Source: Amoeboaphelidium protococcarum
Taxonomy: Eukaryota > Aphelidiomycota > Aphelidea
DNA: 64,000 nucleotides
Reading direction: 5' to 3'
Assembly: GCA_023515745.1 (NCBI GenBank)
Contig: JALECJ010000254.1
Coordinates: 806,001-870,000 of the forward strand
Shown: positions 12,673 through 23,645 of the stretch, in pieces
Numbering within the stretch: position 1 is the stretch's first letter
Layout: each line of letters opens with the position of its first letter
Position numbers and translations under genes: made by a program
Notes under the pieces: generated by a model
Databases searched by the model: none
What the model was told of the DNA's origin: nothing
The model's input: the letters and a program-made list of their open reading frames with translations, nothing else

Positions 12673-13956
12673 TCACTGCTGACCATACGGCTACTACTAG
12701 TATTGGGGCATCCCACCATCAATGGACGCATAATTAGTCGGCCTTCTACCACCACCACCACTCTGAGGCATTGACGGCGGACTGACCATATTCATATTCC
12801 CATACATGGCTGGCGGCGGTGGTGGTGGACGCTGCGGATCATATCCATAAGGATAAGGAGGCGGGCGCATTTAATATCTCGGTCCTTATGGTGCAAACTG
12901 GGGTGGATAAGCCTGCGGTGGAGGAGCCATATACGGATTGGGAGGCATTCCATAAGCATACGGATCATACATTTATGGAGCGGGTGGGCGCATACTATAA
13001 GGTTACTATTGATGGGACGACGGCTACTACTACTGATGATGATGGTCTCTACCACGACCGCCGCCACTAGAATATGGACGATAATGAGGACGTTCACGGC
13101 GCTTAGTTGCAATACCACGATACTGGCCAGGAGTAGGAGATCTAGCGCGATTACGACGAGCCTTCTACACGATAATCTTACTACCATTCAACTCATATCC
13201 ATTCAAAGCTTCCAGAGCAGCCTCAGCCTGACTAACAGTCTCCATCGCAATAAATCCAAAGCCGCGAGATTCTCTAGTATTAGGATCTTTCACAATCTTG
13301 CAATCTTGCACCTACATATTAAGATGATATATGAATGATCATGTACACAGTTATATTTATATATATTTATATAATCTTACAATTCCATAGCGAGAGAAAG
13401 CCTCTTCCATATCCTCCTCCTTCGTGTCCTTGCTCATATGAGTGACAAACAGATTATTACCAGGATTACTACACACAATGTTTGTTTAGATCGTATATAT
13501 ATATAATAGGCGACATCAAAACAATTATCTTACTTTTCATGTCTATCATCAGAGCGATGAGAACTACCACCACCACCACCACCACCACGGCCGTCATCTC
13601 TATCTCCAGCACTTTGATTGCCACCGTCTGATTCATCGCCACCAGTAGTATTGTACTACTTCTTCAAAGGACTGCGCGATCTATTCTATTTCGCTGCCGC
13701 AGCCGGTGCATGTTCACTATCGCTGTCATCTCTGCGGTTGTTCTGAGGTGAGCGGGATCTGTCGCGGTCATCTCTGCTCTCTGCACGGTGTTAATTATAA
13801 TACTGCTCAGACGTGGTCGCATTGTGTACGCATAGTCTGTATACACAACTAGTTGCCGTCGTCGTCGCTGTACTATGGCTGTAAATTATAATTATTATTA
13901 TTGTCTGTAGAGATGATGATGTAAATACCGTCGATATTACTGCCGTTGTCTGACAT
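12673..13956 (-). CDS. Tra2-like RRM splicing factor (3 exons, uncertain 5' end)
   Basis: Introns at 13312-13380 (69 bp) and 13469-13533 (65 bp), both GTAAGA...TAG on the minus strand. The single RRM is split by the second intron: NPGNNLFVTHMS, EEAFSRYGIVQDCKIV, then ESRGFGFIAMET (RNP1). This resembles Tra2/SRSF proteins that bind exonic enhancers. Before it is an Arg/Ser/Asp-rich region with a Gly run. The tail is Pro/Tyr/Gln-rich with TAR-coded Gln, ending at TGA 12673-12675. The ATG at 13956 (MSDNGSNIDG) is in a different frame from the rest of exon 1, with a TGA near 13815, so either a further small intron or a 1-nt error lies between about 13810 and 13920. Confidence 0.75.
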
Positions 13957-14211
13957 ATTTTGTCCACTGATAATAGTACTGTCTGAGTGATTATCGCTCG
14001 TTCCGTGTGTTGTTTGCGCTGAAAGAAGAAAACGGAAAACAATTGGGAATTGTTTGACTTGGCGCTTTCGAAATTATCGCTTCGTCTTCTTTTACTTACA
14101 GTACTCTGATGCAGAAGGGTCATTGTAAGTGGTTCATTCACTTGGCTTTGTCAATTAGGTATTTACCATTTACCTTAAAAGATAAGCATATATTGGATCA
14201 ATTAATAATGG

Positions 14212-15723
14212 ATGTAGTAAACCATTTCTGTCTACTTCTAAGTATCACTAATCAAATTCTTATGGGGCATTAGAATGTTGGAAGAAATGTCTTGGCTACT
14301 ATATAAAGTGTCTGCATCTATATCTGAATCTAACAATGTCATTCCTAGACTGATAGGGATGCATTTTTAAGTTCGCATTGGTGTATTATTGAGAAATAGT
14401 TTAGGCTGTACATATGGTTCTTTTTTTTTGAGAAGGAGTGTAAACAAAGAGTTCTGGAAGAACTGTAGATTGCAAGTTGTCGTCTCATCATGGGATGGGT
14501 TCTACCTGGAGATTTAGTAAGTTTACACTGATTTGTATTCTGCATTAGTTCCTGGTCATACAAAGTTAAAAGAGGATGCTAGTGGCTAGTAGATTGCACC
14601 ACAGCCAGCTTAAAGCAGCAGTTCTACAAGTTAAGCAAGAGAGCCGGCCCTTGCCCCAGGGATAGAAATTCAAGGCACGTAGGCTGACGAACCGGAAGAC
14701 TTGGTGACATTCGAGCTACCGCCTGGTAAGAGGAGACTTAGAAGTTATACCTCTTCCAACTCATAGAAAAGGTAAAGAAAGTCTCTGCAGTAGATGTATC
14801 GTCAAGAAGATGATTGTCCAGGTGACCCAACTGATCAGGAATTCACAGAAGGTTAATAAGAATTGGTAATTCCTTTGGGAGATGATTAGCTTTGGGAAGA
14901 GGATGATCAAAATGAGATTTCCGGTGAATTTGAGGACTTACTCGACGAGGTTCCTGATAATGAGGAGGAGATAGATGATGCTGCAGAACAGGAATAAGGA
15001 AGAGATTACAGGTGGCTCAATAATCCAGCATTTCCTTAGATTGATATATCTGATTCTGATGTGACTTTCGTGGGAGTGGATCTTGGAGTGGCGTTCATGG
15101 CGACTAGCTGCATAATCAAGGCTTCATCTGGCAATGAAGCACTGCAAGTTCTGCAATCTACTGAAAAGAACGCAATCCCGTTTGTCATGCTGAATTCGGA
15201 AGAATTTTGAGCTAGAATCAGGGCAGAACTGAGTTAGGCGGACAGAGAGCTATTAGAGGATGTATTTGCAGAGCCAAAGTATTGCTTCAGTCTTGAGATG
15301 TGCAAGCGTAAATCTGCCAATGCAGCTGTAGTCACTAATTAACGAATGCCCCAATATCTGGATCTCTCCGTTCAGAGGGCCAAGTATACTAAATTTCTTA
15401 TTAGGAGAGATGTTCTAAGAGAGTATGCTGCGAGACTGGTTGGTCTCAATTCGTTTGACGACAGCAGAAAGAAGTAGATTGTGGTGTTTTGGGGAAGTTT
15501 AGGGATGAAGAGGTTCGGGCGCTTTTCTCTCCCAGGTGCTAGATATCATCCAGCTTGCAAGCAGTTGCTCCAATATGTTCAGCAGATTGCAACTGTATAC
15601 GTTAGCCATGAGAAAGTTACATCTAATCATTGCAGTGACAGCGAATAGATTCAACGATATGAATCAAAGCTAAACCGTCTTACGACAATTAGCGTATTTA
15701 AGCGTTGTAAAAAAGATGTCTGA
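14212..15723 (+). pseudogene. Fanzor-like (eukaryotic TnpB-related) RuvC nuclease, copy A, one in-frame TGA
   Basis: One frame is open from 14110 to 15723 except for a single TGA at 15208-15210; the first ATG is 14212. RuvC-I-like motif FVGVDLGVAFMATS supplies an Asp (D-x-G). After the TGA come IVVFWGSLGMKRFGRF, a Gly-Pro spacer, and VYVSHEKVTSNHC, matching the E..TS..C block that carries the alternative catalytic Glu in Fanzor proteins. A remnant in another frame downstream (near 15830) reads GFQAMNAIALNLL, like the final RuvC-III helix, but without its Asp. The N-terminal 160 residues are unrecognised but align with copy B (TDLYS...). Fanzors are RNA-guided nucleases carried by eukaryotic transposons. 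The TGA replaces an aromatic position of copy B. Family call by motif only. Confidence 0.58.
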
Positions 15724-15736
15724 TAAGAAACAATGA

Positions 15737-16392
15737 AACTCGAATGCTATCGTATATAATGGTTACAACTATAGTCATTGGCCGAGTTTCCTCTAGTGTA
15801 AGCTCGCTGCCAACAACGGGTTTTAGGCCATGAACGCAATAGCTCTGAATTTACTGAAGAAGTGGATGAAAGATGAATGCAACATCTTTCTAGCTGAGTT
15901 GGAGCATGTGTAATCTCTCGCTGACGAGTTAAATTCAATTTTGAGCGCGTAGTCATCCTCTGCTACTCAGAGCAATCTGTTGGTTTGGCTTATGATTATT
16001 GAGATCCGAATGTGCAACTTGCCAAGGCTAAATCCTATTATTTCGAGTTTATTAAATGGCTGATTGTAAAGAATTTTCATGCGCTGTCTCTGGCAATGTA
16101 ATCTGTCTTGTTTGATCTGCAGATTTAATTGAAGGGTGTCAAATATGCTAAGGAAGATCTCGATGAGATTAAGAATGGCTGGATGGATGAATAGCTTTAT
16201 TGCTTCCGGACAGGAGATCAAGTATCGCTTCCAAAATCTGTAGTCTGACGACCAGAAATAGCTACTGCCATTCTTCTTGAAGCTAAAGAATCTCTTTGTT
16301 GATTTAAAGGACTGTGGTTAGTCTGTTGATAATTCTGGCATTGTTATGGAGTTTGTTGAGAAGCCTCCAGACTTGACAGACACTTTGCATTG
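15737..16392 (+). pseudogene. Frameshifted remnant: Fanzor C-terminus followed by an unknown helical segment
   Basis: Frame 15737-16063 begins after a TGA and holds FLQCKLAANNGFQAMNAI, likely the displaced C-terminus of copy A, then a helical stretch (DECNIFLAELEHVQSLADEL). Two other frames continue the same kind of composition (AKAKSYYFEFIKWLIVKN; then DDQKQLLPFFLKLKNLFVDL) to TGA at about 16392. Frame changes at roughly 16000 and 16170 and a TGA within YDY(TGA)DPN show decay. I do not recognise the second part; it could be a separate gene captured by the element. Confidence 0.4.
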
Positions 16393-16621
16393 AAACAGGC
16401 CTTGATTGATAGCAGTCTCTTCAAGTAACCAGCAGAAGCTGGCGAAGAATCATGTAATGTGGTAAGATGGTGCTTGGGCGCTTTCGCTCCCTCAGCTGGC
16501 TATAAATTGCTTAGACTACTGTTGAGTCTTTCTGCTCAATAATCTGTATCGATGACACCGAAGTGGTAAATATATCCTGTTGACATAATCCGAAAATTAG
16601 CGCCATTTCATCAATGCTTGA

Positions 16622-16906
16622 TAAATTGAACTCCATAAACAGGTATATTCGCATATTTGGTTGTGTTGCGCATGTTAAGATTCCACATACATAGAAAATA
16701 TAAAGTATATCTCTTTATCTGCACATATTCTGGGAAAACTTCCTTGTCAATGGTTTGTTAATGTTTAATATAATCCTGAACTTAAACTGATGCCATTTCA
16801 CGTTACGCTCAATAAAAGTATGGCTTTGAGAACGGACTGTTTGGGTTAACATAAGAAGATAGTCGATAAAGATTTGAAACAGCATTCGAGTATGAACGGA
16901 GTTTGA
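16622..16906 (+). pseudogene. Fanzor-like copy B, detached N-terminal part
   Basis: Open from after a TGA at 16619 to TGA at 16904-16906. It aligns by eye with the N-terminus of copy A: NPELKLMPFHVTLNKSMALR here against NVIPRLIGMHFQVRIGVLLR there, then KKIVDKDLK against RRSVNKEF. The terminating TGA lies ten codons before the shared TDLYS block, so it breaks the gene rather than ending it. Confidence 0.45.
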
Positions 16907-16912
16907 AGTATC

Positions 16913-18217
16913 ATGAAATTTAAAACTGATTTATACTCTGTATCAATTCCGTATGAGGCTGGTTTTAAGAAGCAGAAGAAGCGTTCTTTGGAGTACGATC
17001 AACCAGTCTTGGCTGTTTAGGAGTAAACTCAAAGTATTGATAATGCGCCTGGAACACGTCAAGCTTCTTCGTCCAAATAGACGGGAAAGCACAGGGCCGA
17101 AGAGCCATAACAGTCAACAACTGCTGAGCAGATGGTCCATAAAATGAAGCATGTATACAATCTGCGCTCCTACAGTAAAAGCGGAGCTCCAAGAATTCAA
17201 GTGCCAGTCGCGTCCTCTTCCAAAATACAAAGTTCATCATAAAGCAATCTTACGAAGGACAGAATACACATTGAGGATATTCATGAAGACGATGTCGTGC
17301 AAAAAGGCAGCACTACTGCATAATCCACTTCGCGTGATATAAGCAATGTTCAGGCAGATGAAGAAGGAGATGCCGAGGACGATCATATACCAATAAGCTG
17401 GGACGAATTTGGTGAGTCGGAGCTGGCAGATCTACAGGATTTTTATGATGAGGTGGAGGTGGAGCCGAATCGCGATTAACGCGACCTCACTTGGCTAAAT
17501 GATTCAAAGTTTAAACAGCTGGACCTCAATGATAATGATTTGGTCTTCATAGCTATAGATCCAGGTGTGAACTTTCTGGCCACTGTTGTTCATGTTAAAG
17601 CAGAGGAAGGCCGCTCGGCGATGGAGATACTGGAGGAAAAGCTTAGATAACCAAAAAGCCAAGGTGTTTATGCCCAAATGATCAGAACCTCGGATTATTA
17701 TGACGCGGTATCTGCCTAGCTGACAGCTGAAGAGTAAAAGCTGTGCCAAGATGTCTACTCAACGCCAAAGAAAGAACTTTGGCATGATTTTGGCAATTGG
17801 TAGTAATACAGTAGATCAGGACGGTCGTTGCGTTATGGTTTGGCAGCCCTGCTGTCTGAAAAGGACTCTTTGTCTATCGCTTCGCTTAAATTACATTCTG
17901 GCTATGTAAATAAAGCTTGTTTGAATCCATCTACTATGTTCACAAACGGCAGTTTAGCTCTTGCAAAATGTCCTGGATTCTATATCGGAGTGAATCGTTA
18001 TCTATGCATGTTTCATCTCAAGGAGAATATGGCTCGTAACTGCCGTGAACTTGTTGCAAATTACAACGCTGTTGAATTAGAGTTTATATGTCTGGCAAGT
18101 ATTGTAGATTAAAATTAATTGCAGCCTTGGCGAAACAAATTTCTCACGATTATTCGCAATGCTGTGCATATTTGCAACGCGCTTTAGGTGGACGTAATTT
18201 AAAGAAATGGGCTATGA
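16913..18217 (+). CDS. Chimeric ORF: Fanzor-like RuvC-I segment fused to MULE-transposase-like segment
   Basis: 434 codons open from ATG 16913 to TGA 18215-18217 with TAR codons throughout. The first 300 residues parallel copy A: TDLYSVSIPYEAGFKKQKKR, an acidic linker, LTWLNDSKFKQLDL, then VFIAIDPGVNFLATVVHV (RuvC-I D-P-G) and AQLTAEEQKLCQDVYSTPK. From about residue 303 the similarity stops and the text becomes MULE-like: LAALLSEKDSLS, MFTNGSLALAK, RYLCMFHLKENMARNC, the block normally read as tDg.al......lC.fH...N. The later RuvC motifs are missing, so nuclease activity is unlikely. It may be an intact chimera or two decayed elements that happen to share a frame. Confidence 0.5.
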
Positions 18218-19097
18218 GCTTAGCATTCACGTTAGCCTTGACAAGCGCCTCTCAGGCGGGAAGTCTGAATTTTATATAATCCAGATTACTCAATGCAAAT
18301 GTCAAAAGTAATTTAGGAGATTACATCTCATTAGTTCAAGTTTGATTTAGCATTCATCTGTTTGACGTTGATAAATTTTGAGTAAAATCAAGCAATCTCA
18401 AAGTAGATATCTCAATATATTTGGAGAGGCATTCTCAAAAAGCATTCTTGATTTGTATATCTGTTTTGCGTTGAATTTAGTTCTGGTTTAAATGGGAGAT
18501 GCTGCTATGTATTATTGTTGTGTGCCTCTGCAAGATGCCTTGGCCAATTCAGTTACAGAATTTGAAGTATCTCCGTCTGCGGATACCCAAGCTGTCCATT
18601 GTGATGATGATGGCATAAAATTATCTACAGAGACATTGGATATTTAGTTTACTCACAGCATATCTGGCAAAATTAATATATTGTTTTTTTTAATGATGAT
18701 GTCACCTATTTATGCACCTGTCTTTATGAGACGAACAAAGGATTACCATGCCGGTACGAGGTGACAGCTTTTTTTAGGAAGGAGACGGGACTGTACGTGG
18801 CGAATGCTAGTAAACCAAGATGGTTCCGGCAAACGTCTTATGAGCAAAATTAGAATTATGATTGATGAACTGCGCTTGCATATGTGTTACTTTATGAATA
18901 TTTTGATCATCTGAAATGACTACGTTGAATATTCTCACCACCCATCCTCACAATAATTCTAAATGATGAACCAATTAATGTTCCTCTGTGAATCTTTAAG
19001 CTTCATAAGCAATACCGAGTAAGCATTACACAAAAGAGCTTGAGTTGAGATCGTGAATAAAAATTCAGACAAATCAAAAGAGCATGAGTGAACAAAC
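18218..19097 (+). other. Accessory DNA with one small ORF
   Basis: Probably the decayed tail of the MULE-like element. ORF 18492-18764 (90 aa, MGDAAMYYCCVPLQDALANS) ends at TGA and is not recognised. The rest up to the solo LTR holds nothing I can identify. Confidence 0.25.
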
Positions 19098-19101
19098 TTT
19101 G
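19098..19101. repeat. TTTG target-site duplication, left end of the LTR array
   Basis: TTTG occurs immediately left of LTR1, again between LTR1 and LTR2 (19400-19403), and right of LTR3 (24918-24921). Three copies of a 4-bp duplication imply two independent insertions at the same tetranucleotide. Confidence 0.75.
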
Positions 19102-19399
19102 TGATACGTAAGCACAGACTATATACACAATAGGAACAGACGGGAAGCTATATACAAAGACTGAGAGTCAAGCAGAGACAATAACAGAAGTACAGAAAGA
19201 TAAAATGTGTTAATAAGATAAATACTCTATTAACACGTTAAGTGGAAGAAATCAATGTTCATAAGAGGCGCGCATATATACTGCAGATACTTGCCTATTC
19301 GAGATGTCAATGATGAAAGAGGCGCGCACTTGAAACAATGTTGATCATCTAAGAACCACAGAGTCTTCTGTTGATAGTTGATCGACGCGTGTGGTAACA
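19102..19399 (-). repeat. Solo LTR (LTR1) of the Ty3/Gypsy family
   Basis: 298 bp, by eye identical to LTR2 and LTR3, with TG...CA ends (TGATACG...GGTAACA on the plus strand). It has its own TTTG on both sides but no internal region, so it looks like a recombined solo LTR from an earlier insertion. Confidence 0.85.
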
Positions 19400-19403
19400 T
19401 TTG

Positions 19404-19701
19404 TGATACGTAAGCACAGACTATATACACAATAGGAACAGACGGGAAGCTATATACAAAGACTGAGAGTCAAGCAGAGACAATAACAGAAGTACAGAAA
19501 GATAAAATGTGTTAATAAGATAAATACTCTATTAACACGTTAAGTGGAAGAAATCAATGTTCATAAGAGGCGCGCATATATACTGCAGATACTTGCCTAT
19601 TCGAGATGTCAATGATGAAAGAGGCGCGCACTTGAAACAATGTTGATCATCTAAGAACCACAGAGTCTTCTGTTGATAGTTGATCGACGCGTGTGGTAAC
19701 A
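19404..19701 (-). repeat. 3' LTR (LTR2)
   Basis: 298 bp, identical by eye to LTR3. It abuts the polypurine tract on its internal side and contains the TGA that ends the pol frame. Confidence 0.92.
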
Positions 19702-22700
19702 CTACCCCCCTCTCTAAATGGCAGCTAATCCACAGAACTCCTTGAAGATCCATCATAAAAGTAGTTCTTATTCTTCTCAGTAGTTGCCAGAAAAGGTGCA
19801 AGATCTCTTTCATTAACTGTAGCATCAAATCGTGTTCCATCAGGTGACATCAACCAGTAAGTACCGGGAAATCCAACGTCGACAACATGATATGGTCCCT
19901 TCCAATCAAACTCAAACTTATTCATGCTATGATGCTTTAACTTGACCCAATCACCAACCTTAAAGTAATATTCTGGAGCATTCGGATCAAGATTGTGACG
20001 TCTTCTCATAATTTCAGCCTAAGTCTTAGATCTCTCATATGCAGCAGCTCTGGAATCTCCCATAGCTTCAAAAGTTCTTGCCATAATTTCTCCTTTCTCC
20101 TCAAGTTATTCAATCTCATCCAACGGCTGCAAAGTGCACTCAGGAGGACGTGAATCACCTAGTAAACGAGGCTCCACACCATAAAGCATGTAGAATGGTG
20201 ACTTCTTGGTCACTGCATGAGTTCGACAGCGTATTCCAAACAAAGCCTGCTTCAGATACTCGTCCCATCTTTCCGGACGCCCATTAGTTAAAGTAGTTAT
20301 CGCGTGATTGAGCATAGAATGCATTCTCTCTACCATACCATTAGTTTAAGGGTGATAAGGTGCAGTAGCAATTGGTCTAACGCCTTGCATTCTTTCATAT
20401 TTCGCTATACCATCAGCTAAGAATGACTTCGCTCTATCAGACAAGATCTCATAAGGTGCACCGTAATTCATAAAGATATCATTGTAGAGGAAATCTGCAA
20501 CAGTATCAGAATCTCTAAACTTCACAGCTTTAGCAACCACCCAACGAGTAGCGTAATCAATAGCAGTAATGATGTGATTATTACCAGATTTAGTCGTTTA
20601 CAGATCCTGCACAAAGTCGATACCCCATCTCTCGAATGGGAGGGCAACGGGAGGAATAGGACGCAGAGGAGTCTATTACGTGAGCTAATTCTTAGAAGCA
20701 TCAAGTTAGCATTACGCACACTCTTTGATATACTACTTGATATCGGCATGCATGTCAGGCCACCAGAAACGGCGTTCAATGAGGTCAACTATGGAATCAT
20801 ACTTAAAATGACCAAGCCCATCATGGAATCGAGCTATATGAGCATCTCTATCAGACTTCAGCAAGTAAGGTCTCTTCGATCTATTATCAGCCAGAATTCT
20901 GTGCAACTTTCCATGCACCATGATGAAATATTGACACTCCTACTTACATTTGTCCAATATGTCACTAGATACATCCAACCATTCGTCCGTCAACAGGAAA
21001 TGCGCAATTACCAAAGGCCAGTCATGCTCTTCATCAAATTCCTTATTGAGCACATCACTTCTGATCAGCTGACATTACAGATCTTGGTCAAAGGATATGG
21101 AAAACAGATCCAACTCTTACGGAGTCACAAACTTCGAAGGATCTAATAAGCATCTGAAATTGTACTTCTCTTCGTCAACCGCATAATCTGAGCGTCTAGA
21201 GAGCAGATCAGCCTTACCATTTCTGGCACCAGGACGATGTGTCAGGACAAAATCAAACTCAGAGAAGAATAGAGACCATCTAGCCTATCTCCTTGTCAAT
21301 TGCTTTGTGGTCATGAAATATTGTAAACTCTTATGATCAGTCAGGACTGTTACTTGATGCTTACCACCTTGCAGAAAGTGGCGCCATTCTTTGAAGCATT
21401 GATGAATTGCCAGTAATTCCTTATCATAGATCTCATAATTACGCTCAGCAGGATTGAGTTATCTTGAATAGAAGGCGACAGGTTTGAATTCTCCAGAGTC
21501 AGACTACTAAGACAATACACCGGCAATGCCATAATCAGACGCATCTGCTTCGACCACGAAAGGCTTCTCTTCATCCGGATGACTTAGTACAATATTACTA
21601 TTAAACATCTTCTTTAATGAATCAAACGCATGTTACTTCTCGGCATCCCAAGTAAAAGCAACATCCTTCTTCAGTAGTTAAGTCAAAGGACGCGTCAGAT
21701 CTGCAAAGTGAGGAATAAATTTACGGTAGAAATTCACAAAGCCGTGGAACATCATCACATCCTTTACATTCTTTGGCGTTGGCCATTGAGTAACAGCTTC
21801 GACTTTTCTAGGATCCATGAGAATACCATCTTTAGAAAGAATATAACCTAAGAAAGACGTGGAGGATTACGCAAACTTGCACTTTGACAGTTTGCAGTAG
21901 AGCTTGTTACAACGGAGAATCTACAAAACTTCGCGTACATGTTACCAATGTTCCTCTTCATCACCATCAGTATATACAACAATGTCATCCAGATACACCA
22001 CAACAAATTTGCCAATCTAGTTCTTAAACAGATCATTCATGAATGTTTGAAATTAAGCAGGAGCGTTAGCCAAACCAAAGGGCATCACCAGAAACTCGTA
22101 CTAGCCATACTTGGTGAGAAACGCGGTTTTAGCTTCATGACCAGCTTTGACACGCAGAAGCTCAAATGCACCATCCAAGTCCAAGGCAGTAAACAACTTT
22201 CCTTTCTGCAGAGAGCGGAATAGATCAGAAATATTAGGCAGAGGATTCCGATTCTTGATAGTTATCTTGTTCAATCCACGGTAATCCATACAGAGCCGCA
22301 ACTTGGAATCCTACGTCCACTCAGCCTTACGCACGAAGAAGCAGGGAGCACCATAAGGCGATTGACTCTTACGGATAAAGCCACGGTCCACATTCTTCTT
22401 CAGCCAGTCACGCATGACAGCATCTTCCTCCTGAGTCAATTTATACATTTTACCAACAGGAGGTTTAGCGCCAGGTTCCAAGTCAATAGTGCAGTCTTAC
22501 TCACGATGAGGTGGAAGCTCATTTAACTGCTACTTCATGAAAACATCACCAAAATCATCAATCTAATTAGGTAGAGTTGGATTAGATGCATCGACATCTT
22601 CTTTCATTAAGCAAACTTACTCTTAGATAACATCAGATAAGCATCTATAACTAATTGAACCATCTTCAGCCTCATAAATGAAACCAGGAATGACAGTGTT

Positions 22701-23645
22701 ATCAGAATTCTTCTCATACATACCAAGAATTGTTGCATTAATGCTGAGACAAGAGGGACCAGAGACAGAAGTTGAATCAAGACTAGAAACAGAGGTAGTG
22801 ACGGAAGTAGAAACGGGACTAGAGACAGAATCAATGACAGAAACAGAATCGGGACTAGAGACAGAAGCTGTGACAGAAGTAGAATCACTCCCAACATTCA
22901 AAGGAGTGGACATAGACGAAGAATCAGAGACGGAAACAGAGACACAAGAGTCAAACTAGTTGATATCAGAGACAACATCAATAATGGCATCCTCACCGAC
23001 AGATTAATGCACAGCAACAGTAAAAGATTCAGAGACTGGAATATGCTCAGCAGAAGGAAGTTAAGGGACGGATTGAAATGAAGACATTACAGCAGGACTT
23101 GACTCAGAACCAAGAGGCTTGCGAGAATCTGGGAGAGACACGTATACCGGCTAACTTTCGGAAGATACTGCTGAAAAATTGGATTCTGAGACCACGGAAG
23201 TTGAAATAGATTCTGGAGAGTTAACGCAACTAGTCAAACAATGCGGCGAAGCAAATTTAATAGTCTCAGCAGACCAATCAATCTCTGGATTGTGCAGTTT
23301 CAACCATGAATACCCAATAATACCACTATGAGCAAGTTTAATCACATAGAACGTAATGGTTTCGATATGAGTGCCAATATGCATCTACAAAGGTACAGTC
23401 TGATGCGTTATGTACACGCTATTCTGCCTGTCTCCATCAGCGAAAGATACTCGGACTTTACTTTTACATCTAACGACAGGAATTTTGAATTCAGAAACGA
23501 CACTTTCATTAAGGAAGCAGCTATCAGCACCAGAGTCTAAGAGGAAAGGAAGTTGAATACTCTGAGGGCCATACTTTAAGAAAGTAGGAAGAATCATCTT
23601 TGATGAAGTAGCTGAAGTTAGACTAAAAATATATTCATTTGAGAG
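19647..23645 (-). CDS. pol: Retrotransposon Pol polyprotein (PR-RT-RH-IN), in frame with Gag across one TGA
   Basis: From the gag TGA the same frame runs 1332 codons to a TGA at 19647-19649 inside the 3' LTR. Domains: aspartic protease [10 protein letters not shown]; a Ser-rich linker; RT with [24 protein letters not shown] (TAA as Q) and YLDDIVVYT; RNase H; integrase with an H-H zinc arm ([11 protein letters not shown]), [16 protein letters not shown] and PYHPQTNGMVER (TAA at 20346-20348); and a GPY/F module ([12 protein letters not shown]). No ATG occurs until 23597, 16 codons into the frame, so expression is either by TGA readthrough or from a separate start. I see no chromodomain. Confidence 0.9.
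19702..19715 (-). promoter_or_regulatory. Polypurine tract (plus-strand primer)
   Basis: Reading the minus strand, an AGAGAGGGGGG run lies directly before the 3' LTR, where Ty3/Gypsy elements keep the RNase H-resistant primer. Confidence 0.8.

Noticed and set aside
14345-14563. Minus-strand ORF within Fanzor copy A
   Set aside because: The plus-strand frame aligns with copy B; this one has no match.
20574-21146. 190-aa plus-strand ORF inside the retroelement
   Set aside because: Antisense to the RNase H/integrase part of pol; no independent motif.
22700-22960. Tandem short repeats in the pol linker as a CRISPR-like array
   Set aside because: The repeats are Ser/Val-rich codon repeats (GTCTCTAGT-like) within an open pol frame, without spacers.
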